Positions 47,232-57,535 of a DNA stretch of 64,000 nucleotides are shown here, in pieces. Made by a program: the position numbers and the translations under genes. The stretch lies in NCBI GenBank assembly GCA_030789695.1, contig CM061133.1, positions 90,991,248-91,055,247 on the forward strand, given 5' to 3'. Source of the stretch: Scilla litardierei (lineage: Eukaryota > Streptophyta > Magnoliopsida > Asparagales > Asparagaceae). Numbering within the stretch: position 1 is the stretch's first letter; each line of letters begins with the position of its first letter. The notes under the pieces were generated by a model. It searched no databases and was not told where the DNA came from. It saw nothing but the letters and a program-made list of their open reading frames with translations.

Positions 47232-47249
47232 GACCTGCATGGGCCACCA
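47232..47249 (-). other. Putative primer-binding site of the Tekay element
   Basis: The plus strand reads GACCTGCATGGGCCACCA. It lies 8 nt from the inner edge of the 5' LTR. It ends in CCA when read as tRNA, as a primer complement should, but I do not recognise the tRNA; it is not the usual tRNA-iMet site. Confidence 0.55.
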
Positions 47250-47257
47250 ACAAAACC

Positions 47258-49576
47258 TGTCACGCCCTGCTTCCCTAAAATGGAGGCGAGACGTGAAAAG
47301 GTCTGCACGAAAGTGGAGCTGTGAAGCCTCAAACCGGATAAGCGTCGAAAAACATAAGCAGGTCCCTGTAACCGCAAGCGGAACAATAATAATAACACAA
47401 GGAGAGACAGAAACAAATCTCAATCTCAGAAAATGTCCAACATTAAAATTAAGTTCAACATCCAGAAAAGCCACCAGGCTAAAAGAAAAAGAGTCTAAAG
47501 GCCCAGAACAAGGCAAACAAAGAAAAACGTAAACAGAGTATAGGTGTTACGCACCGACAACAAAACAGCAGTCTAACACAAAAAGGGGAAAGCTCAACGA
47601 AGACACTAAGACTGGTCCCCAGTGTCAACGTACACCTCGCCAAACATAGATTCGGGCACGGCGTCTGCAAACACCTCGTCCTCGACAACGGACTCAGGCT
47701 CGGGATCTAACATGTGTCACCCAAAAGAGTAAAGTGGCACATGTCAGCAAGTCTAAAAGACTTGAGCAAGGAAACTGAAGGTAAGGTAAACTAGCAACCT
47801 AGCAGTTATAGTATGATGCATGGCATGGCAAGTATAGTATGGAAGTGACAAGTAAGGGAAGTACAAGTAGCAAGTATGTCACGAATAACAAGTAAAACAT
47901 GGACAAGTACAAGTCAAGTGGTTCGCGTCAAGTGAACAGTCAAGTAAACAAGTTGTGCACAGAGATTCCGCCTGTTGGCTAGAGTGGCTGATCGGGCCAA
48001 CTCCTAAGCTCAAGTGACCGTTTATCTCTACCCCTCCACGTGTATCGAGCCAGGTAATTACCCCGAACACGGAATGCTCGCTTCTGGAACACGAGCCAGG
48101 AAGTGTATTTAACATGTATGGCATAGGGTTATGCCCACGTAAAGTGGGTGCCTAGCCGGAAACTAGTAGGTCGGGCATTGGCTATCAACCAACTCACGTA
48201 GCCCGCTTCTGGAACACGGGCCAGGAAACACAAGTATTGTAGCGTGTGCTATGAATGCGACATACAACATGGATATCATGGATGACCATTTATTCGCGTA
48301 CCATTAATCAAGATTAAACATGACATGAAAGTTATGCAACATGATAAATGACGGTCCTAGCTTCGTTGTCAAGCTAGTTCCGGAAATTGCGCCTAGGCGA
48401 GTATCATTTCGTCGCCTAGTCTCTTTTACGCCTACAACAAGCAAATGGCCTAAAACATGGCCCAAACCCTAAGTGGCAAGTTTCACTTGCCTAGCATCGA
48501 GGATGACGATCAACGAGGGTTTGTCCCACGGATGCTAATCTACGGGGAAGTCACTGTTATGGAGAAACAATCATCAAAACAACATTCATTTCATTAGGGT
48601 TTCCCAAAAGCACAACGGGTTATGAAAAACATTAAGAGGTCGATTATTACCGTATCGGAGGCGGAAGAATGATGCCGAGCAAGCACGGCAACGGAAGAAA
48701 TTCTCCTGGGAACATAGGTTTCAGATCTGGAATAGATGGTGAAAATCTGGAGAAATGGGGTTTTGGGGGATTTTGGGGGATTTGATGAAGGTTTGAGGAA
48801 GATGAGAGGTAGAATGTGTTAAGTGAGGGTTTGGATGATGGATTTTGGGCTTGGGATGAAGGAATAAGGGTTTGAGGTAGTAGGGGGCTCAATGGGGGAG
48901 AAACTAGGGTTTTATGTCATGAGGAAGAAGAAGAAAACGTTTGGGAGGGGTTTAAATAGGAAGTGCTGGCGGCTGCCCAGAAATTAGGGTTTCGACACTG
49001 ATTAGTCGGTCAGAGAACAACCACTGACCGACTAGTTTGGCATCTAGTCGGTCAAAAGATGAACTTAGACCGACTAAGAATGAATAGTAACTGGTACCAA
49101 AAATAGTTAATGAGTTAGTCGGTTAAAGAAGCATTGCTGACCGACTAGTTTGCAACCTAGTCGGTCAACCAACGTTCTTAGACCGACTAACGATTAACAG
49201 TAACTCCTGAGAAATTTACAAAGCCAACTAGTCGGTTCAAGAAGGTTTTCCGACCGACTGGATCGTCATCTAGTCGGTCGGTGACCCTTCTTACACCGGC
49301 TAACGTGCACCAAAAGTTCTGAAATAGATCGCGAAGCTCCGGGATCGATTCCTAAGACTCCTAGGCTTGATCTAACAATAAGATATGACCGATATGAAGC
49401 CCGTCACGAATGACTTACTCCAAAACCGACGATCAATGGAAGAAGCTAAGAAAATACGACGAAACGATCGAAAATGAAAGCTACGGGGACAAAAACCACA
49501 CATGAGGAGAAAATCCACCAAAACATATATATATATATAATATAATAATCCAGATACATGAAAACCAGTCGTTACA
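47258..49576 (-). repeat. Tekay 5' LTR
   Basis: The partner of 40194-42514, with the same TATTTAAA box (48951-48960, minus strand) and the TAGTCGGTC cluster at 49004-49307. It ends CGTTACA directly before the CGCAC target copy. Confidence 0.95.
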
Positions 49577-50671
49577 CGCACACACAGATAAAACCTATGG
49601 TAGCAGTTTTGTCTTTGTTGATTCTAGGGTGTCCAAATGCCTGCACACACAGAATAGCCCTATGATGTCAGTTGTTGTTGTTGTGCCCGGACTTCGTCGT
49701 CAAGTCCAAGGCTGTCGTGGGGTGTCCCAAACGCTATCATTTCGCGTCTGGTTCTTTTGTTATACTTATTACAGTTTAAGGAAGACAATGGCCTAAATGT
49801 GGCTGAAACTGCGCAAGTGAACACACTTGCCTGCGGTGGTGAGTGCGTCGTAGGTCGGGAGCGTCGAGTCGGAGCGTCGGTAAAGGTTCGTCTGAAACAA
49901 GTCAAGCGACGGTGCCATGTCATGCTCATCGTTAATCCTATTATGGTTCATTTCTAGTTTAAACGTGGCTACCCTAACAGTCATATGTCAAAATGTCCGT
50001 TCAGCCTATCCGACGATTCTATCCTATGTGCACAATCAAAAAGTCTGATCGTCGATCTACGGTTCTACAATGTTTTAAAGGAGCAGAAAGTAAATTTTGT
50101 TACTTTAGTTGATGATTTTTAATTAGGTTTTGATGACTTAAAGTTTGGGTTGCACGAGTAAGAGGACTAACCTGGTGCGATGAACGCGCACAAGTCTGAT
50201 GTCGGGTCCGGAAACAGTGGCGGCGCTCGTGTCCTCGACTGCGGGTAGCACAGTAAGGATCGTCTCGGGATCGTCTCGGGATCGTCTCGACTGTGGATAG
50301 CGTAGCAAGATGTCATGGCAATGGGTACGGCGTCGAGATCACTTCGGTTGTGAGTAGTGTAACGAAACGTCATGGCGGCAGCTACGACTTTGGGAAAAAC
50401 GTGCGAGATCAGCGACATACGTGAACTCCTCCACGTACGAAGACTGTTGGGGATTGAAGGATGTCGATGGGGGGTCACATAGCCTTAGGGATGGCTGGAG
50501 CAACGGCCGACGGCGATGAACCGGTTGTTTTGCGGAGAAGAGGACAAATTTACGTAGACCGACTGTTTCATGATCTCAGTGGGTTTGCCGTAATCCAAGG
50601 AGGTAGCAAAGAGGTGAAATAGTTAAAGGGGGCTGTGGGGAGTCAACAACAACGAGGGTGGTCGCCGATGG
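49577..50671 (-). repeat. Second segment of the old Tekay-type LTR
   Basis: Continues the LTR broken at 40193. The part near 49690-49830 follows the same word order as 41290-41430 of the Tekay LTR ('cttcgt-gtcaag', 'atcatttcg', 'caatggcctaaa'), so this is homologous LTR sequence in the same orientation. No gene. Confidence 0.65.
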
Positions 50672-50967
50672 TGATCACTCCTTATTTTACACCTTTTTTC
50701 CGCATGTTTGCATGCCATTTGGATCGCCCAAATCATGTTTTTCACGATATATCGACGATATTGCGATGCTTTTCACGATTTGTTGTTTTTGTCGCATTTC
50801 AGGTGATTTGGCGCGATTTGGAGTGATCATGAGATGCGCTCACTCTAGACGGCCACCGACGACCTCCCCGAGGAGTATTTTGCTGTTGGAGAGGAGCGGA
50901 AGAAGAATGGACGTCGCAGGAGCGACGAGGAGGCCAAAACAATCAGATTGGGCATTTTTTGTGTCCC

Positions 50968-51345
50968 ACTCGGCCGAGTGGAGGAGCCACTCGGCCGACC
51001 AGCGAGACACTGCTCGGCCGACCCGTTCAGACACGATTTCCATGTGTACTCGGCCAAGCGACGGAGACCACATCGGCCGAGTGACGATACCACGTCCGCC
51101 CGAGTGGCGCCCAGACGAAGCCCCTTCAAAATATCGAAGTTTCTGTTTTTCGGCCACCTGAGCTTCAGAAGACCCACTCGGCCGAGTGGTAAATCCCGTC
51201 CGCCCGAGTGAAGTGAAGCCATCGGCCGAGTGACGACAACTCACTCGGCCGAGCCGCCCCCGAACTGAAGACCCCTGAAGCCCACGACTTACTGGAAAAT
51301 GACAGGGTTTTCACTCGGCCGAGCGACTTTTGTCACTCGGCCGAG
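50968..51345 (+). promoter_or_regulatory. CACTCGGCCGAGTG palindrome array upstream of TATA
   Basis: About thirteen full or partial copies of the palindrome occur within 380 bp, ending some 90 bp before the TATA box. Position and repetition suggest binding sites controlling the LTR promoter. No known factor site was identified. Confidence 0.65.
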
Positions 51346-51827
51346 TGCGATGCGCTGCCTGTAGCGAAATTTGCGGAAAACAGGCTGTGCAGGGGCGTTT
51401 TGGTCAGGATTTTTGGACGATTTTTGGGGCTATTTAAGCCCTGTTTTTACCCTAGTTTTGGGGGCGATCTCTCAGATTTTTTGCAGCTTTTTGAGTCTAC
51501 TTTTTAGCTTTATTAATTGTGATTGGAGAAGAGAAAAACTTGGATTTTTGTTGGATTAATTGAAGATCTACATTGGTTTGCATTTCTCTTCCCCAAAAAC
51601 TCTATTTTTATTGTTTATATCATTGTTGTGATGAATTCCATTGCCTATTTCATTGATTATTTTTGTGCTATTGCTATGATTTGTGAGTAGTCTCCACGTC
51701 TCGGGGCGTGGGGATGAACCCTACAAGCCCTATTTCCTATTTGTGTTGAATTGGTAGAAATTGAGCTAGGATTGTTATTAGGGATTAGATTGGGATCGAA
51801 TTACTACGGATAGCTAGGTATTCATAT

Positions 51828-52125
51828 CAATTGGGATTTGCAAGAGATTGGATCCCAATTTAATAGGAAGCCCTAGAAATCCGAATTGGGTTGGAGTCGG
51901 ATTTTCGAAGTATCGGTTTGCAAGAGATTGGACCGATACTAGGACCTCCGGTTGCAATTCCGTGCCGATACCCGTTTGCAAGAGATTGGACGGGTAGGAA
52001 CTATCCTAATTTAGATTGTGGACCGAGTTTGCAAGAGATTGGGCTCGGTGCGCAATTGGACGATGATGTTGATCCTAATGCTAGCTTCCCTAGGCTAGGG
52101 TTTGCAAGAGATTGGACCCAAACCT
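51828..52125 (+). other. Array of five hairpins with an identical loop
   Basis: Five copies of TTGCAAGAGATTGG are each flanked by a different inverted pair. They are AATTGGGAT/ATCCCAATT (9 bp), AGTATCGGT/ACCGATACT (9 bp), TACCCGT/ACGGGTA (7 bp), ACCGAG/CTCGGT (6 bp), and GGGT/ACCC with an outer CTAG/CTAG. Loops are constant and stems differ completely, which indicates selection or a mechanism acting on structure. The array lies downstream of the TATA box, so it would be in the transcript. Confidence 0.85.
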
Positions 52126-52491
52126 AGGATAGCTATAGACCGGCAACAGCGCGAGAGCATGAGCTTGGTTCCACATTTAGTTGCAACTAGTTCATCCAAA
52201 TTCTCATTCTAGCGATTTCGATACCGGCGAACCACATTTATGAAATACGGTGAGTAGTGGGGATTCCCCTTTCCCTAGACGTTCTTTATTTGATTTGATA
52301 TTTCGCAAATTTGTCTGACGATTGTGACAGGATCGCCCAAGGCAATTATCTCTGTTCCTAAATAGCCAGGTTGATCAGGAGCAAGCACGGTCATTCGTCC
52401 TCCCTGTGTTCGATACCCGCTCGCCACCATACCGTGCGCTTGCGGTAAAACTACAACCGTCGCCTTGGGACGTGTATCCGGGGCGCGATCA

Positions 52492-54002
52492 GATGGCGGC
52501 AGGAAAGTAGTGGGCACGCGTGAAGAAGGCGAAAAGGACAGATTTGATACCGGGTCGCTGTTTTGCGTCGCAGCAAATATGTGGTGGTCCGAGGGGACAA
52601 TGGATACTTGCAGTAGGTAAAGAGGGTCTAGGAGGATCTGATGGTGGTGGAGTGGTCACCGGTGGTGGTCGGAGGTGGCCGGGTGTCGGTGTCGAAGTTC
52701 CAGACGCAAGTCTGTCCAAAACTACCGTTAGGTTTCAAGGGGATTTCGAAGCGGGAGAGATGCGAGAAGAGAGGTGGGAGGGTTGCAGGTGATAGGGGGT
52801 TCAAGGGAAGTCTGATGGTGGTAGGGTGATCGCCGGCGGTGGCCTGAGGTGGCCGGGTACGGGTTTCTTCTGGCGGTGGACAGATCTGTCCAAATCTGGG
52901 TTTGTGTTGTGTTTGAGAGGTGTTTTGAGGGAGATAGATAGTAGAGAAAAGGGGGAGAAGAGTTGCAGGTGATATAGGGGTTCAAGGTGAGTCAGATGGC
53001 GGTGGGGTTGGCTGCTGGAGGTGGCTGGAGAGGGGTTACCGCACGTTTTTCGGCGATGCGTGCAACCTGTCAAAAACTGGCATTCATGGGGTTTTGAGGT
53101 GGTTTCAATGGAGTTTTAAGGAAGAGAGATGAAGGGGGAAGGGGAAGGAGGTTGTCGAGGAGGAGAGGAGGTGGAGGGTGGCCGTGCGGTGCCAGAGATG
53201 GCCGAAAAATGGGCTGGCTATCGGTCCTAGGGTTGGCTGTCTTTTTCTTGCGCCAATGGTGGTTTCTTGGTGTTTAAGGGGGGAGAGAGGAGAGAGGAGG
53301 GAGAGAACAGGAAGGAGGAAGATCGGTTGGTCGGAGGGTCACCGGAGCAGCCGGCGGAGAGGAGGAATGTGCAAGGAAGGGCAGCGGCTGATGGGTGCGT
53401 GGGTTTCCTAGGGCTTGCGGGTGGTTGTGTTTTTAAGATGATGATTTACTATATAGGGTATGAAGGGGGTGTAGTTTTGGTGACCAGGAGAGAGGGCGTG
53501 AGAGAGGGCGAGTAGATTTTAGGGAAATATAGGGTGAGGATAGCCACAGAATCATACATGACACGTAAGCAATCCAAGTAGATTTGGTTAATTTGAATTT
53601 CTAAAGTGGATTAGGCTAATCGGGTTTGGAAGGTAATTAGTGTGAAAGACCAAGCAAACGGTGTCCGAAAATTATGAAAAAAATATCAGGACGACCGTGA
53701 CGATGAGAGGATCGAGGATACGGGGTCCGGTCACGAGCTAAGCCTGCTGAGAACGAAAATAAAATTAAAAACTAAGCATTGAAGTGTAGAGGCTAAAACA
53801 CCCCTTCATTCAAAGCTGATTTGTGGGAGAACGACCTGTGAAATGATGTTAATTAAAAATCCCGCAAATAACTACTCTTCCAAACGTTCACAACGACATA
53901 TAACATCGCGTATTCCAGATAGAAGAGAGGGCTAAGAAAAATACGCGTACGAAAGAGGAAAGTACACGCGAAAACACGAACGGTCGGAAAGCGGTCGTTA
54001 CA
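52492..54002 (-). repeat. Third segment of the old Tekay-type LTR, with tandem units
   Basis: LTR sequence resumes after the solo LTR, matching the 60545 region of the rightmost element. It holds about three diverged tandem units with period near 175-180 bp, starting near 52637, 52810 and 52991, each with 'tctgatggtggt', 'ggtggccggg' and 'ttgcaggtgata' words. It ends CGGTCGTTACA. Open frames here follow GC-rich composition. Confidence 0.7.
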
Positions 54003-54040
54003 TCCTACCCACCTTAGAAATGATTCCGCCCTCGGAATCA
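54003..54040 (-). other. Polypurine tract and hairpin (old Tekay-type element)
   Basis: On the minus strand AAGGTGGGTAGGA abuts the LTR. The neighbouring 8-bp stem is 54021-54028 with 54033-54040 around a CCCT loop. Two stem pairs differ from the 42533-42552 copy, and both remain paired. Confidence 0.8.
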
Positions 54041-54989
54041 CTTATAATAATAATAATAATATCTATTAACACTATGCCTGCAACTTCTGTATTCCACATA
54101 ATGATCGTTAATCCTATAACTTCAAACAACGTTCCTCAATAATTCTTCATTACTCGTCTCTCCACTGGATAACGCTACAACTAGAATCCCATCCTAGCAC
54201 TTAACTATAAATCCATATTACCATCTACAAATCAACAATCATCATGTTCCCAATAAATTCTCCGTCATATTGGCTCATAAATCTATCCACCATAAATAAT
54301 GAACCATCAAACTACATCTATCCTTACCCCTATCATCTAATCTCCTAATCATATAAAATCTGTCTTCCTAATTATCCATTCATCCCAACATGTCGTGTTA
54401 CTTCCAATGTCTTCTCACCCCAACCTATAGTCAAATCTTGATGCTTTAAATGCTATACTCATTCTCATGATCACCCTAACTCATACTATCCTGTCCTAGC
54501 TACTCCTATCTATCACTCGTCCAAGTTTCAGATCGATTAAGTACTCATCTCTCTGTGCATAATGTCATTCAACCAGAATTCTCCATTGAGTCCTTCACGC
54601 ATTGGTATTATTAAATAAGTCTTGGACTCCTCATTCTTTTCATCCGAAAGAAATCTAATCTAATATCCTTGTGTTCAAAATCAATTAATCACCGTTACAT
54701 CCTATCTCCTCACACACTATGCCTACCCACACACGTAATCCTATAACAATAATAGCTAGTCCTAATAATATAACAACAATAAAAATAACACTTTGAAGAG
54801 GGAAAGAAGAGAAAATAAAGTTTAAGGCCAATGACATATTTTAAAAACATTGGAAAACATGTGGGGTTGTGGTATTGGATACAGGAAGATAGGTGGGTTG
54901 TGATCACTATGAGCTAGTCTCAAAACATGAAAGATTTGCTTTAAAAGAGAACAAAAGTTTTGAAACATACACATGCAGCCAAAAATAAG
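54041..54989. other. Internal non-coding part of the old Tekay-type element
   Basis: About 950 bp of AT-rich DNA between the polypurine tract and the gag fragment. I find no trace of RT, RNase H or integrase, so the element is either a gag-only derivative or lost pol by deletion. (AAT)n-type runs lie near 54046-54058. Confidence 0.6.
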
Positions 54990-55923
54990 CTAAACAATAA
55001 TATGAAAGACTAATTCTATAGAAACACCTGCAATGACTCCATCCACGGCCATCATGGTATAAGCTCCACGAACAACATCTCTGCTCTGACTAGGGGCCGG
55101 TGCTCCGCCCTCAGTATGGAGATACCTCGGGCAATCTATAACGGCGTTTGTGGCAGCTCCACATGCTAGACACAAACCCAGCTTCTTCCTACAATAACTC
55201 GAATGATGTCTCGGCTTGACACAGAAATGACATTGATCCCTGGCCAGGATCTGTGTAGGTGCTCCTGGCCTCTTGAAATGCACCGACTAAATGGGTCCCA
55301 CTACAGGCCTAGCTGTTGGCTTGAACTGCTCCATCGGTCTCTTTCCTTCACCAGCAGGAGGATCAGGAAGTCTCGCTACAGCCTCATAGGTCCCGGCTGC
55401 ATTCAGTACCGCCCTCATAGTAGTCAAGTCTGCTGAAGTCATAGAAGCCTAAATCTTGGGGTGTAGCCCCTGGCGAAACCGATCAGCTCTATTCTTCTCC
55501 TTCTTCACCATGTGCGGGGCAAAGCGACTCAACATCTCAAACTTTGCTTCGTACTCATCAACTGTCATACTCCCCTGAGTCAGGTTCACGAATCGTTGCA
55601 AGAGCTCCCTCTTTGCAGCCTTGGTGAAGTACTTCTCCTTTAACATCGACTTGAAAGTGCTCCACCCAACTGGCTTCTGCAGACGCCTCAACTCAATGCG
55701 CCACCAGTTCCTAGCATTCTCAACCAGCTGCATCTTCCCGATCTCCACTCTGGTCTCCTCAGGTATCTTGGCAGCTATCAACTTATCTTCAGTACTCTGG
55801 ATCCATTCGTCAACATCCAGTGGTCCATCCATTCCAGAGAAGGTCTTCGGTTGTAACTCATTGAACTGTTTCACTCCAGGAGCAGTTTGAGGTGCAGGCA
55901 GAGGCGGTGATGGTGGTGCAGCC
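54990..55923 (-). pseudogene. gag: Tekay-type Gag fragment
   Basis: The minus-strand frame from 55923 (just inside the neighbouring LTR) reads a proline-rich N-terminus, then a gag core with D-E-W-I-Q-S-T-E, N-A-R-N-W-W and L-S-R-F-A-P motifs. Next come one intact knuckle (CHFCVKPRHHSSYC) and one with its histidine replaced (CLACGAATNAVIDC), and M-M-A-V-D-G-V-I-A before a CAG|GTGTTT donor-like site at 55027. TAG 55449-55451 and a stop just above 55283 break it. The N-terminus is cut by the plus-strand LTR at 55924. Confidence 0.85.
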
Positions 55924-57535
55924 TGTAACGGCCGCTTTCCGACAGTTCGTTATTTTCTACGCGTACGACTCTTTTCGTGTGCGTATTTATTTTTGCCTCT
56001 TCTTGGATCCGGACTATACGATGTGATATGTCCTTGTGATTGTATGGAAGAGTATCTATTTGTGGGATTTTAGTGAACGTCATTTCACGGTTCGTTCTCC
56101 CACAAATCAGGTTTGATTACAGGATCGTCGAAGCTTTAGACTTAGTCGCCAAATTTTTTTATTTTTAGTTCGTTATCCGTGGACTAAATGCGCGATTGAC
56201 CACATCATCCCCGAGCCTCTCTTCTTCACGGTCGTCCTGATATTTTTTTCGTAATTTTCTGATACCCTAGCCCAACCAAATCACTAATCAAATTCATGCC
56301 CAATTAGCCTTAATCAAATTTCAAAATTCAACCTTAATCAAATCATAAGAGGATCCATACGTATTATGAGATTAATTTGCTGCCTCTACCCTCACCCAAC
56401 CTGTCCCCACTTTGTACCTCCTCACTCACTCTCTCTCCTAGTCACCCCCTAACTTATACCCCTTCTTCATATGTATTTAGTAACATCAACTCCTTTTTAA
56501 ACAAAACCAGCTCTAACCTAGGCATTCACGCAAAACAACCCATATAGCCGCCGACTTCTTCTTCCCTTGTGCATCTCCCCACCGTCGGTGGCCACCATCG
56601 GACACCCCCATCTCCAGCCACCACCACCACCTTCATCTCTCCTCCCTCTCCCATCCTTAAGAGCCCTCAAACCCGCAAGAAACAGCCCCCCAGCTGCAAC
56701 CTGTAGACCGCATGCCGCCGCCGCTTTTCACGGGCACCGCCGCCGCTCCGTCCACCCCCTCCAGCCGTCGTCGCCTCCACTCGACTCCCCTCGAATCCCT
56801 CTATCCCTGCAAGTCTCCTCCCTCTTCCCTCTTTCCTATCTACTCTCAAAACACCTCTCAAACACAACTACAACCCAATTTTGGATAGATCTGTCCATCT
56901 TCGGAAAAACGTCGCGCCTGGCCACCTCCGGCCACCTCCGGTGACCACCATACCACTGTCGGACTCCTCTCGAACCCCTATCATCTGCACCCCTCCTTGC
57001 TCACTTCTCTCATCTCGATCTCTTCGAAATCCCCTTGAAACCAAGCCCTAACGTACAGTTCCTTTTCTCTTGGGTGATGTACGTCTGGTGTTGATCCAGA
57101 GTACATGGACGAGCCGGACGTACCTGAGTACTTGGAGCCAGAGGACGATGATCTGGAGCACATTCCTGACGAGGACCAGACTTAGAGGTCTTTCCCGTCG
57201 CTGTCTTACAGAGGTTACTACTTTTTAGTTGGGTGCGTAGCACCACTTTACTTTCTGCTTAGGTTGGGTGCTTCGCACCATTAGTTTCCTTTTTAGTAGT
57301 TGTATCCTTACTGGGCTTCTTTGTTAGACTTTTGTACTTGCTGGATATTATCTCCTTATATAAATGAATGCAACTTACTTTCTGTACTTTCTGTTCCGAA
57401 TTTTATAAATGCAAGAACCTATAATCTTTAAATGGTACAACTACAGACGCTTATTGGGTCCGAGCCTCACAGCTCCGGCCCATGTGGACCTTAGTCACGT
57501 TTCGCTTCCGTCGTTTTGGGAAGCGAGGCATGACA
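55924..57535 (+). repeat. Tekay-type LTR on the plus strand
   Basis: It starts TGTAACGGCCGCTTTCC and ends GAGGCATGACA, the reverse complement of the family edges seen at 54002 and 40194. It is followed by GGTTTTAG and the primer-site-like segment (57544-57561), so it is a 5' LTR reading rightward. It interrupts the minus-strand gag. No target duplication is visible (left CAGCC, right GGTTT), as expected if its other LTR lies elsewhere or is lost. Confidence 0.75.

Larger units (their letters stand above)
40194..49576 (-). mobile_element. Tekay/Del chromovirus (Ty3/Gypsy), full length but mutated
   Basis: LTRs of 2,321 bp (40194-42514) and 2,319 bp (47258-49576) are flanked by a perfect CGCAC duplication (40189-40193 and 49577-49581). 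Gag-pol on the minus strand (47114 to 42561) is in a single register with five nonsense codons. It ends in a chromodomain, which places it in the Tekay lineage. About 60-65 LTR differences by hand count, near 2.8%, suggest an age between the two elements of the left cluster. An in-frame 111-bp intron-like segment separates gag from protease. Confidence 0.94.
50672..52491 (+). mobile_element. Solo LTR, 1,820 bp, unclassified LTR family
   Basis: It starts TGATCACTCC and ends GGCGCGATCA (terminal inverted TGATC/GATCA), with a perfect GATGG duplication at 50667-50671 and 52492-52496. No internal region or second LTR is present, so it is a solo LTR left by recombination. It contains a cluster of CACTCGGCCGAGTG words (50968-51345), a TATTTAA box at 51431-51437, a T-rich leader, five hairpins with the shared loop TTGCAAGAGATTGG (51828-52125), and a 'cctccctgtgttcgatacc' segment near the 3' end. 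A related LTR is at 36851-38509. I could not assign the superfamily. Confidence 0.88.
39090..54002 (-). repeat. Old Tekay-type LTR (3' LTR), split by two nested insertions
   Basis: The left edge, TGTCATGGCCAGCTTCCC at 39090, cuts the Copia gag. The right edge, CGGTCGTTACA at 54002, is followed by a polypurine tract. Between them lie a complete Tekay element (40194-49576) and a solo LTR (50672-52491), both with clean target duplications. The LTR itself comprises 39090-40193, 49577-50671 and 52492-54002, about 3.7 kb. It matches the LTRs at 59010-61961 and 55924-57535 in its edges and in words such as 'gcacgcgtgaag' near 52511. It belongs to the element whose gag fragment is at 54990-55923. Confidence 0.72.

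Noticed and set aside
51828..52125. CRISPR-like array (constant repeat, variable spacers)
   Set aside because: Repeats are only 14 bp, spacing is irregular and the variable parts are inverted pairs around each repeat. The context is a plant retrotransposon LTR.
50825..52491. GATCA at 50825-50829 and 52487-52491 as target duplication of a solo LTR
   Set aside because: Homology with the related LTR extends left of 50825, and the outer GATGG pair with TG...CA ends fits better. GATCA is part of the LTR itself.
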